From Rhodanobacteraceae bacterium (GTDB lineage: Bacteria > Acidobacteriota > Terriglobia > Terriglobales > Acidobacteriaceae), in the NCBI GenBank assembly GCA_903970285.1, contig CAJCHN010000142.1, positions 1 through 37,598 of the forward strand: a stretch of 37,598 nucleotides of DNA. The letters run 5' to 3'. Shown here in pieces: positions 1-7,602 of this stretch. Below the pieces are notes generated by a model. That model was not told where the DNA came from, made no database searches, and saw only the letters and a list, made by a program, of their open reading frames with translations. The position numbers and the translations under genes were made by a program. Every line of letters begins with the position of its first letter. Position 1 is the stretch's first letter.

Positions 1-1255
1 TCTCCGTCGCGTGCATCACCAGCGCAAAAAAGTGGATCAGCCGCCACTGATCCCAAAGCCCCGGCTTCGCCCCTTCAAAATCAATATGCGAGATCACCGG
101 GCTCACCAGCATCGCCTGCAGCGACTCCGACGGCAGCTCGCTCGCCATCCAAAGCGTCTCCGCGCTCGGAATAATATTGTCCGCCTGCCCATGCAGCAGG
201 TAGACCGGCGTCGTCATCGTCGCCAGCTTTCCCCGCGGTGAAAGCCCCGCCATCTCCAGCGCATGCTTCGCCGTCGCCTTCGCAATCAGATCCCGTGCCT
301 TCAAAGAGGTCGCATCCATCAGCTCCAGCGCCTCCAGCTTCTGCCGCGCATCCAGCTTCAAACTCGCCGTCTCTTCCGCCGCCTTATCCTCGTACAAATG
401 CGCCCGCAGTACCGCCCTTACCGGAGCGATATCTACCGGCGGCACAAAGTCCTCCACATACTCGTACTCGAGCACCAGCGGCCCATACTCATGCGCCGGC
501 AGCAGCTCCACCGTTCCGTTCGGCCGCTCATCCTGGTTGGTGTCGTAATACTGCGCCACCCGGCTCATGGAATCCTGCGAACCCACGGCGAACACAAACT
601 TGAAATCCGGCTTGTACAGCGGATCGGCCGCCGCAATCAGCGCCAGACCGCCTGAAAAACTCAGCCCCAGCACACCCACCGGGCCGCCCTTCTTCTTTGC
701 GAACCAGCCCACGGACTCGCCGATCGTCTTCACCGAGGTGGAGTCCACATGGTAATCCTTGATATCCGGCAGCTCCGGCGTCAGCACCTCGATGCCGCAG
801 CTCGCCATGGCCGCCGCGAACGCCTCCAGCCGCGGCTCATCGATGCCCAGATGATGCACTCCATGCAGCACAATCAGCGCCGGCGGATTCCTCTTCTCCT
901 CCGGCAGGTACATCCTCGCCCGCACTGCGCCAGACTCCACATCCAGCGTCAGATCCTGCGTCTCGATCGGATGCGCGACCAGATCGCCAACCAGCTTCGG
1001 AACCGGCTGGCCCGACACCTGGTCCAGCACCGCCATCGCCTCCAGGTGATCCTTGCAGAACGGCCACCCCGCCACCGCAAATACCACCAATCCACTGAAC
1101 AGCAGCCCGTAAAAGACCGGCCGCTCCAGTACCCGCGAGCGCAACTCCACTCCGGTTCGGCCCACCAGCGCACGCGAACGCTTCAGCCGCTCGGTCAGCC
1201 TGCCCAACCCCTGCCGGCGCGCCAGGAGCTTCCGTGTTTTCAGTCGGGGAGGCAT
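1..1255 (-). CDS. Membrane-anchored alpha/beta hydrolase (3' end outside window)
   Basis: Reading leftward from the ATG at 1255, 418 codons stay open to the window edge, so the C-terminus is missing. An in-frame TAG lies a few codons upstream of this ATG, which bounds the start. The protein has a basic N-terminus and one hydrophobic anchor at about residues 49-65. An alpha/beta hydrolase domain follows: oxyanion region LIVLHGVHHLG near 128-137, nucleophile elbow GLSFSGG at 197-203 (Ser199 or Ser201), probable acid Asp359 in HGQADNIIP and catalytic His390 in VISHID. It resembles dienelactone-hydrolase/esterase-type enzymes facing the periplasm. The substrate cannot be told from sequence. It lies downstream of the cyclophilin genes on the same strand, about 130 nt away, so co-transcription is possible but unproven. 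Confidence 0.85.
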   Translation of the reverse strand, partial: MPPRLKTRKLLARRQGLGRLTERLKRSRALVGRTGVELRSRVLERPVFYGLLFSGLVVFAVAGWPFCKDHLEAMAVLDQVSGQPVPKLVGDLVAHPIETQDLTLDVESGAVRARMYLPEEKRNPPALIVLHGVHHLGIDEPRLEAFAAAMASCGIEVLTPELPDIKDYHVDSTSVKTIGESVGWFAKKKGGPVGVLGLSFSGGLALIAAADPLYKPDFKFVFAVGSQDSMSRVAQYYDTNQDERPNGTVELLPAHEYGPLVLEYEYVEDFVPPVDIAPVRAVLRAHLYEDKAAEETASLKLDARQKLEALELMDATSLKARDLIAKATAKHALEMAGLSPRGKLATMTTPVYLLHGQADNIIPSAETLWMASELPSESLQAMLVSPVISHIDFEGAKPGLWDQWRLIHFFALVMHATE

Positions 1256-1389
1256 CCGTCCCCCCAAATCCTACCTGATTCCTCTTCTTTCTCTTTGCGA
1301 CTCAGGCTAGAGAGCCGGCGGCATTGGGTGGCCCAAAGCCGCAGGCATCTCGGCCGTGCTTCCAGCAGACACGGGTGCAGGGCAACACC

Positions 1390-1911
1390 CTAGCTGACGC
1401 GCTGGATGGTCACCGACTCCAGCACCACAGGCTTCTTTGGCCGGTCCATGCCATCGCGGGAGACTTTGCTGATCTTCTCGACCACGTCGTATCCCTCGAC
1501 CACTTCGCCGAAGATGGTGTGCTTGCCGGTGAGCCAGCTGGTATCGGTGACGGTGATGAAGAACTGGCTGCCGTTGGTGTTGGGACCGGCGTTCGCCATC
1601 GCCAGCTTACCCGGCGCCTTGAAGTTGTGCGGCGAACCCTTGGTCTCGTCCGCGAACTTGTAGCCGGGACCGCCCATGCCGGTGCCTTCGGGGTCGCCAC
1701 CCTGGATCATGAACTGGGGAATGACGCGGTGAAAGATGGTTCCGTCATACAGCTTCGGACCCTTCTTGGAGCGCGAGTTCCATTCCTTGGTGCCCTCGGC
1801 GAGCGTGATGAAGTTCTCGACCGTCTGCGGCGCATCCTTCTCGAAAAGTTCGCAGATGATGGTTCCTTCAGAGGTCTTGAACGTGGCATAGGTGCCTGGT
1901 TTGGTCGCCAT
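1390..1911 (-). CDS. Cytosolic peptidyl-prolyl cis-trans isomerase (cyclophilin)
   Basis: This 173-residue protein is a single cyclophilin domain without a signal peptide. Family signatures are visible: FHRVIPQFMIQGGD (catalytic Arg, Phe and Gln region), GPGYKFADE, LAMANAGPNTNGSQFFIT and GKHTIFGEVVEGYDVV. It is the size of bacterial PpiB proteins, with the short loop insert KEWNSRSKKGPKLYDGT seen in many acidobacterial and bacteroidetal members. The frame stays open far upstream, but the start is set at the ATG at 1911 because AGGAG lies about 9 nt upstream and the cyclophilin fold begins immediately after. Role by family: proline isomerisation during cytosolic protein folding. The exported cyclophilin at 2010-2816 lies just upstream on the same strand, suggesting duplication with division between compartments. 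Confidence 0.95.
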   Translation of the reverse strand: MATKPGTYATFKTSEGTIICELFEKDAPQTVENFITLAEGTKEWNSRSKKGPKLYDGTIFHRVIPQFMIQGGDPEGTGMGGPGYKFADETKGSPHNFKAPGKLAMANAGPNTNGSQFFITVTDTSWLTGKHTIFGEVVEGYDVVEKISKVSRDGMDRPKKPVVLESVTIQRVS

Positions 1912-2009
1912 GTTTGATGGTGCTCCTGTTCTTAGCGTGAATCGGTTGTGGCTTCTCAAAGAAGACGTGCAGGGAGGGGTCAGGAGACGCAAGCCTGACC
2001 ATCGAAAAG

Positions 2010-2816
2010 TTAGTGGGGCGCAGGCATCGGCGGGATCGGCGGCGCAGAGCCCTGGGGAGCGCCGGCAGACGAAGCTGCGGGGCCGTTCTCGGCGGGCAGC
2101 GGCGGCAGCGGATCCCCTGCGCGAACGATCGTGACCTTGTTCAGCAAGACCGGGGTAAGAGGCTTGTCGTTCGTGTTGCGGTCCACACGTGCAATGGTGG
2201 CGACCATCAGGACGGTGTGTGCGTCGCACTGTCCAAAAATCGTGTACTTTCCGTTCAGATCGGAGTACGGAACCTCGGTGATAAAGAACTGGGTTCCGTT
2301 GGTGTTGGGCCCGCTGTTCGCCATGGCCAGCCGGCCGGGTACATCGAAGTCGAGCCCCGGAGTATTCTCGTCGTCGAAATAATAGCCCGCATCGCCGGAT
2401 CCGTCACCCTTGCGGTCTCCGCCTTGAATCATGAAGCTGGGAATGACGCGATGGAAGGTAGTTCCGTCGTAGTACGGCTTACCGCGAACTTTCTTGCCGG
2501 TTACCGGATCGGTCCACTCCTTGGTTCCGGTTGCGAGTCCGATGAAGTTTGCTACAGCGAGCGGCGACTGCTTGTCGAACAAGCGGCAGGTCAGCCGCCC
2601 CATGGAGGTATCGAAGACCACGAGCGGCCCGGTCGGCTCGATATTGGGGTGCGCGTTCGCGGCGCCTGGTGCGTCCGGAAGCTGCTGTTGCTCCGGCGCA
2701 GGAGCGGCCGGCGCTGCTGGCGGAACCGTGGTCTGAGCCCATGCCGAAGAGGCGGCGAATAGGACGGCCAGGCATGTGGCGGTAAGCGGGGAGGTGAGTT
2801 TTGCTGCGGTCAACAT
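2010..2816 (-). CDS. Exported peptidyl-prolyl cis-trans isomerase (cyclophilin)
   Basis: The 268-residue product starts at the ATG at 2816. A TTG four codons upstream (2828) has AGGG nearby and is a possible alternative. The N-terminus is a signal peptide (hydrophobic LTATCLAVLFAASS, cleavage likely after AWA), followed by a proline/alanine-rich linker. The cyclophilin domain carries TTFHRVIPSFMIQGGD, GRLAMANSGPNTNGTQFFIT and LNGKYTIFGQCD. A low-complexity Pro/Ala tail ends the protein. By family it should help fold secreted or periplasmic proteins. It sits 98 nt upstream of the cytosolic cyclophilin on the same strand. The Pro/Ala segments at both ends are the main difference from its neighbour. 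Confidence 0.93.
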   Translation of the reverse strand: MLTAAKLTSPLTATCLAVLFAASSAWAQTTVPPAAPAAPAPEQQQLPDAPGAANAHPNIEPTGPLVVFDTSMGRLTCRLFDKQSPLAVANFIGLATGTKEWTDPVTGKKVRGKPYYDGTTFHRVIPSFMIQGGDRKGDGSGDAGYYFDDENTPGLDFDVPGRLAMANSGPNTNGTQFFITEVPYSDLNGKYTIFGQCDAHTVLMVATIARVDRNTNDKPLTPVLLNKVTIVRAGDPLPPLPAENGPAASSAGAPQGSAPPIPPMPAPH

Positions 2817-2870
2817 TGCTTTGATCAAGGCTACCCTATTGCACTCCGCCGGGCAAAGATCGGGTCACAT

Positions 2871-4253
2871 TCATGGTTGCGGAGGCGGCGCCGGAACTGG
2901 CGCCGGAACCTGCGTAGCTGCCCGTCGCAGCCACGACTCCAGTTGCCCCGACTGGCGCAGCAGACTTACCTGGGCCTGCTGCAGCTGGAAGTTCGCATCC
3001 AGTAACGCCAGGTACTTCTCGCGTTCGGCGATGCGCGAGTTCTGCTCGTCCTTCGGGCTCATCTGCGGCGCGTTCGGGTTCGCCGACGCGACATTGAGCT
3101 GCGCGGTCAGCGCATCCAGCTGTAGTTGCGCTAACTGCTGCTCCAACTGCGCCACGTCGACCCGGGCTCGCAGCACTTCGACATTGTGATGCAGCTGAAG
3201 CTGTCCATCGAGCGCCAGACGCTGCGCATTGTCGGCCTCGGCGTGAGCATGCAACGCATCGGCTTCCGCTTCCTGGGCGCGAGCCTGGCGTCCCCGGTCG
3301 AAGAGCGGCAGCGTGATCTGCACGCCGAACGCGCCTTCATCGGGGCCGATCTTGATGTTCGGATTGAGGTTCTGCAGCTCCGTGAACGACTTGGTGAAGG
3401 TGGCGTAGCGGTTGTACTGCACCACAAAGGAGAACTGCGGGCGGTAGAGAAAGTGCATGCCGCCGTCGGCGACCTGCTGCTTGGCGGCAGCGTTGGCGAT
3501 CGCCGCCGAGACCGCCGGCGTGGCCGGAGCCAGCAGCGCCGGAGATGGTGGATCCACCGCAGGCAGGCTGGGGAAGGTTCCTTCGGCAACCAGTCCCGCA
3601 TTCGGAGCCAGGCCCATCAGCAGCGACAGATGGTCGCGTTCATGCGCGGTATCATCCTGCGCCCGCAGCCCGGCCAGGCGGAACTGCGCCGCGGTAAGCT
3701 TCGCGCTGGTCAGGTCGATGGCCGTTTCGCGCCCCGCATCGAACCGGTCCTGAACGATAGCGACCAGCCGCGCCGCCATCTCATTCTCCTGCTGCAGCAC
3801 CTGCTCGCGCTGCTGGTCGTGCTGGACCGCGAGGAAGCTCAGGACGGCATCTTCGCTGACAGACTCCCGCGCATCCAGCAGCGAGAGATTGGCCGCCTGA
3901 ATGCCGAAGCGGCCCGCGCGAATGTTGTAGGGCTGCGCGCGATTGAAGGCCAGCGACTCCGCGCTGAAGGTAAACAGCGTGGGCGGTTGCGGGCTGTATC
4001 CGTAGGATTCGCCCAGTCCCGCGCCTGCGTTTGCCGCCGGCACATAGGCGTCGCGCGCTTCCTTCAGGCTGGCCTTCGCCTTGGCAAGATCCGCCTCGGC
4101 CATGCGAATCTTGGGGCTGTGGCTCAACGACAGGTCGACCGCGGTGGTGAGCGAGACCTGCGCCGGCAGCGGCATGGCACATGCTGCGAGTGCAAAGGCA
4201 GGCCCCCACCAGATCCTGGGCCCGCGAAGCTGGCATGGAACACTCATGCTCAT
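2871..4253 (-). CDS. TolC-family outer membrane efflux channel
   Basis: This 460-residue protein has a signal peptide (hydrophobic stretch near 16-30, cleavage around PAQ) and two long helical halves of the outer-membrane efflux protein family. Typical phrases include SLTTAVDLSLSHSPKIRMAEADLAKAK near the N-terminus, FGVQITLPLFDRGRQ in the second half, and alanine/glutamine-rich coiled-coil stretches. The C-terminus is a proline-rich tail. Its ATG overlaps the TGA of the upstream adaptor gene (ATGA, 4 nt), so the two are translationally coupled. Role by family: the outer-membrane duct of a tripartite exporter. No inner-membrane pump (RND, MacB or MFS) lies in the window, so the substrate is unknown. 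Confidence 0.93.
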   Translation of the reverse strand: MSMSVPCQLRGPRIWWGPAFALAACAMPLPAQVSLTTAVDLSLSHSPKIRMAEADLAKAKASLKEARDAYVPAANAGAGLGESYGYSPQPPTLFTFSAESLAFNRAQPYNIRAGRFGIQAANLSLLDARESVSEDAVLSFLAVQHDQQREQVLQQENEMAARLVAIVQDRFDAGRETAIDLTSAKLTAAQFRLAGLRAQDDTAHERDHLSLLMGLAPNAGLVAEGTFPSLPAVDPPSPALLAPATPAVSAAIANAAAKQQVADGGMHFLYRPQFSFVVQYNRYATFTKSFTELQNLNPNIKIGPDEGAFGVQITLPLFDRGRQARAQEAEADALHAHAEADNAQRLALDGQLQLHHNVEVLRARVDVAQLEQQLAQLQLDALTAQLNVASANPNAPQMSPKDEQNSRIAEREKYLALLDANFQLQQAQVSLLRQSGQLESWLRRAATQVPAPVPAPPPQP

Positions 4254-5497
4254 CGGACCGGCTTCACCGCAAGGCCATCCGTCAGCTCCTTGCCTGGGGT
4301 TGCGGGGCCGAGCACCACGAGGTCGTTCGGGTTCAGCCCTCCGCTAATCTCGACGTTGGTCAGGGTCACCAGCGGGCCAAGCTGAACCGGAGCCTGCTGC
4401 AGAGTGCCATGGACGATGCGATACACATAGCTGCGGGCGCCATCCGTATGCAGCGCCTCGCGCGGAATGGAAAGAACGTTCTCCCGCTGCATCTCGGTCA
4501 CAGTGACGGTTACATTTGAGTTGGGAGGCAGATCCCCGTTTGCGTCGTCGACCGTGATGATGCATTCGCCTACATTGCGTGTGCCGTAAGTGATGATGGT
4601 GGTGGGGATGTGTTCGATGTGCCCGTGCCAGGTGTGCCCGGGCTTGGCCTCCCACACGATGGTGACCGGCTGCCCGTCCTGCAGTTTGCCGATCTCAGGC
4701 TCGTCGAAGTAAGCGCGAATCTGTAACCGGCTCAGATCGGCGACATCCATCAGGTCTTCGCCGGCCGGAACGAAGTCGTACTCGGAGACCGGAATGGAGT
4801 AGACCGTACCCGAATACGGCGAATGAATATCGGCTGCTGCCAGGGCATTCTGCGCCGCGGCGACCGCGGCCCGGGCATCGGCCACCCGGGCTTCGGCACT
4901 GGCCACGTCGGGCGAACCGTAACGTCCTGAAGAATGACTGGACGCGGTTTGCAAGGCAAGATTCGCGGCGTTCAAACGCTGTTGCGCGGCCGCAACTTCG
5001 TTCGCCGAAGCCGAACCCTTCCGCTCGAGCGCCTGGACCGCCGCCAGGTTTGCCGTTGCCGCCTGCTGTTCCACGCGGGCCGACGCAATGTTGGTGGAGA
5101 AGGTGTTGCGCTCCTCGGTGGAACCGCCATGCTCAATGTCGGAAAGCTGCAACTGCGCCTGCGCGAGCGACGCCTGCGCCGATGCCAGCCGGGCGCGGTC
5201 GTCGGTATCATCCATCTTCACCAGAAGCTGACCCGCGGTCACATGCTGGCCCTCATCGACAAAGATGCGCTGCACCACGCCGGGTGCCGGCGCATGCGCC
5301 TGGAAGGGTTCGATAGGCTCGACCTTGCCGTTGGTTGAGACTCTGGACGCAAGCGTCTGGAAAGTTACCGGGGCAACCCGAACCTTGACCGTCTCACGTG
5401 TCAGATGGCGGATGGAGAAGACGACGGCCAGGAGAACCGCGATGCCTGCAATCCATAAAAGAGGAACTGTGGAGCGCTTTTGCTCAGCTTGGGCCAT
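4250..5497 (-). CDS. HlyD/RND-type periplasmic adaptor (membrane fusion protein)
   Basis: The 415-residue protein has an N-terminal membrane anchor (about 12-30), a lipoyl/biotinyl-like half-motif (APAPGVVQRIFVDEGQHV, then LLVKMDD), a long alpha-helical hairpin (about 105-215) and the returning half (IHSPYSGTVYSIPVSEYDFV). A beta-barrel domain with RIYV-like architecture and a membrane-proximal domain (NVLSIPREALHTDG) follow. This order is characteristic of efflux adaptors. It precedes tolC with a 4-nt overlap and forms a two-gene operon. The ATG at 5497 has no convincing Shine-Dalgarno sequence. The matching pump is not encoded nearby, so the pair either works with a pump made elsewhere or has a non-standard partner. 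Confidence 0.93.
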   Translation of the reverse strand: MAQAEQKRSTVPLLWIAGIAVLLAVVFSIRHLTRETVKVRVAPVTFQTLASRVSTNGKVEPIEPFQAHAPAPGVVQRIFVDEGQHVTAGQLLVKMDDTDDRARLASAQASLAQAQLQLSDIEHGGSTEERNTFSTNIASARVEQQAATANLAAVQALERKGSASANEVAAAQQRLNAANLALQTASSHSSGRYGSPDVASAEARVADARAAVAAAQNALAAADIHSPYSGTVYSIPVSEYDFVPAGEDLMDVADLSRLQIRAYFDEPEIGKLQDGQPVTIVWEAKPGHTWHGHIEHIPTTIITYGTRNVGECIITVDDANGDLPPNSNVTVTVTEMQRENVLSIPREALHTDGARSYVYRIVHGTLQQAPVQLGPLVTLTNVEISGGLNPNDLVVLGPATPGKELTDGLAVKPVR

Positions 5498-5666
5498 ATC
5501 GTTGAAAGAACAGTATATGAGACGCTGTTTCCGGCCAAACGAAGCAGCTAATTTGCTCGGCGGATGTTCTGTCGGCAGATCGGCCCCCTCTAGACAAGGC
5601 CGGCTGCAGATCGAGTGTCTGCAACCATCACCGGCTCCATCCCGGCGGACGTTGGCGCAGCGGTGA

Positions 5667-7529
5667 TCACAAGTACCAGGGGATGTTGATGACGATGATG
5701 CGCTGATTGCCCCGTACCAGCAGCAGCAGCTTCAGCAACTGCGCGCGTTGATTGTGCAGCAGCGTCTGCCACCACTTCTTCACCACCAGCTCCGGAACAA
5801 GCACGGCGATCTGCCGATGGGGATTGTTCGCTTCGAGCAGCAGCACATGATCGACCAGCGGCATCAGCACCAGCCGGAACGGTGACTGCAGCAGGGTGAG
5901 CTTCGGAGCCGGCAGGTTGGTGGCACGGAACGGGGCGGCGACGTTCGTCTCCCACTGCGCACACACCTGGTCGCCGCAATCCTCGGCGTCCACATGCACC
6001 GCCTCGACCTGGTCGGAGAGCTTCAACGCAAAGCGCAGAGCCTTCTCACTGATGCGGGTCCACTTGTCCAGCGGCACCACCACCAGCGGCTCGGTCAGGT
6101 TAGCGATGTTCATCGGGCGGTCCACCGCCGTCTCCCGGTCCACGCGGGCATAGTGCTTCTTCACCGAAGACATCGCCAGGATCAGCAGCGGAATCAGGAT
6201 CGCCGTGATCCACGCGCCCTCGGTAAACTTCGCCACCAGCACAATCAGCGTGGTGACTCCGGTCGCAGCGGCGCCCACGCCATTGATCCACATGCGGTGC
6301 CGCGAGCCCGCTCCGCCCTGACGCTTCCAATGCACCACCATGCCCGCCTGCGACAGCGTGAAGGCGAGGAAGGCGCCGATCGCGAACAGCGGGATCAGCC
6401 GGTCGGTCACCCCGCCGAAGACGATGAGCAAGAACGCGGTGAACCCGACCAGCGCGAAGATGCCGTGCGAGTAAAGCAGCCGGCGCCCGCGGATGATGAA
6501 CACATGCGGCAGATAGTCGCGCATCGCAATCGCGCGGGTGAGCCGGGGAAAGTCGGCGTAGGACGTATTCGCCGAGAGCGCCAGCACCGCCAGGATGGAC
6601 GCGATCGCCACATAGTAGAAGATGCCCCGGCCGAAGATCGCCCCGATGAGCTGCGAGAGGATCGACTCGTACCCGGGGCTGGTGGGGTCCGTCGCGCCGA
6701 TCTGGTAAGCCCGGCACAGCAGCGCAATACCCGCCAGAAACACCATCAGCAGGGCGATGATGATCGAAAGCGTGCGCTTGGCATTCTTCTGTCGCGGTTC
6801 CCCAAAGGCCTGCACGCCGTTCGAAACCGCCTCGACGCCCGTCATGGCCGTGCAGCCGGAGGCGAAGACCTTTGCCAGCAGCCAGAGCGGCAGCAGGCTT
6901 ATCCCCGGAGGAAGCCGGGGTGGAGCGACCACCGGCGCAGGATGGCCGTGCGCGAACAGGACACGTACCGTGCCCGCCGCGATGACGATCAGCAGCGAGC
7001 CGATGAACAGATACGTCGGAACCAGAAACGCGATACCCGTATCCTTCACGCCGCGCATGTTGATCAGCGTGAGGATCAGCAGGATCGCCAGGCACAACGC
7101 CAGGGTATGCGGCTGCATCTGCGGAAACGCCGAGACCAGCGCGCCCACACCCGCCGAAATGCCCACCGCCGCGTTCAGGATGTAGTCGATCATCAACGCC
7201 GCTGCCGCCAGCAGTCCGGCGCCATCGCCCAGGTTCTCGCTGGCTACGGTGTAACTGCCGCCGCCGTTCGGATAGGCGTCGATCGTCTGGCAATAAGAGA
7301 AAAAGACGATGCCCAGCAGGACGATGATCGCGGCGCTGATGGGCACGATGTGCGCGATGCCCGCCATGCCGAGCGGAATCAGCAGTGTCAGCGCGGCCTC
7401 CGGCCCGTACGCCGCGGAACTCAGCGCATCCAGCCCGAAGATGGGAATGCCCGCGATGGGGCCAATGTGCTCGGCTCGTTCGTCGACGGAACGCAGCGGC
7501 TTGCCCAGAATGGTATCCAGAAAAGTCAT
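5667..7529 (-). CDS. APC-superfamily permease, KimA/KUP-like (probable K+ importer)
   Basis: A 620-residue protein with about 12 transmembrane segments followed by a soluble C-terminal domain from about residue 445. From memory of Bacillus subtilis KimA (YdaO), many blocks match closely: GKPLRS, LDALSSAAYG (Asp34 and Tyr41 align with the K+-site residues Asp36 and Tyr43), AYPNGGGSY, SENLGDGAGL, MIDYILNAAVGISAG, ASGCTAMTGVEAVSNG, TLSQAGMVVHWK, and the C-terminal LSDQVEAVHVD and WWQTLLHNQ. KimA is a proton-coupled potassium importer; older annotation calls this family amino acid permease. No c-di-AMP (ydaO) riboswitch fits in the 73-nt gap upstream. Potassium transport is inferred from homology. 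The neighbours give no functional support. Confidence 0.85.
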   Translation of the reverse strand: MTFLDTILGKPLRSVDERAEHIGPIAGIPIFGLDALSSAAYGPEAALTLLIPLGMAGIAHIVPISAAIIVLLGIVFFSYCQTIDAYPNGGGSYTVASENLGDGAGLLAAAALMIDYILNAAVGISAGVGALVSAFPQMQPHTLALCLAILLILTLINMRGVKDTGIAFLVPTYLFIGSLLIVIAAGTVRVLFAHGHPAPVVAPPRLPPGISLLPLWLLAKVFASGCTAMTGVEAVSNGVQAFGEPRQKNAKRTLSIIIALLMVFLAGIALLCRAYQIGATDPTSPGYESILSQLIGAIFGRGIFYYVAIASILAVLALSANTSYADFPRLTRAIAMRDYLPHVFIIRGRRLLYSHGIFALVGFTAFLLIVFGGVTDRLIPLFAIGAFLAFTLSQAGMVVHWKRQGGAGSRHRMWINGVGAAATGVTTLIVLVAKFTEGAWITAILIPLLILAMSSVKKHYARVDRETAVDRPMNIANLTEPLVVVPLDKWTRISEKALRFALKLSDQVEAVHVDAEDCGDQVCAQWETNVAAPFRATNLPAPKLTLLQSPFRLVLMPLVDHVLLLEANNPHRQIAVLVPELVVKKWWQTLLHNQRAQLLKLLLLVRGNQRIIVINIPWYL

Positions 7530-7602
7530 AGCAATCCTACTCAGATGCAGAAGTCAGCGTACCGGCGAACGTTGTAAAAGGTGCGTAAAGAGCTGATGGA
7601 CC

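Noticed and set aside
1912..2229. N-terminal extension of the cytosolic cyclophilin frame
   Set aside because: It overlaps the neighbouring cyclophilin gene in another frame, has shadow composition, and a good ribosome binding site with the family start lies at 1911.
7530..7602. ydaO/c-di-AMP riboswitch upstream of the KimA-like gene
   Set aside because: The gap is only 73 nt, too short for the aptamer, and shows no matching motifs.
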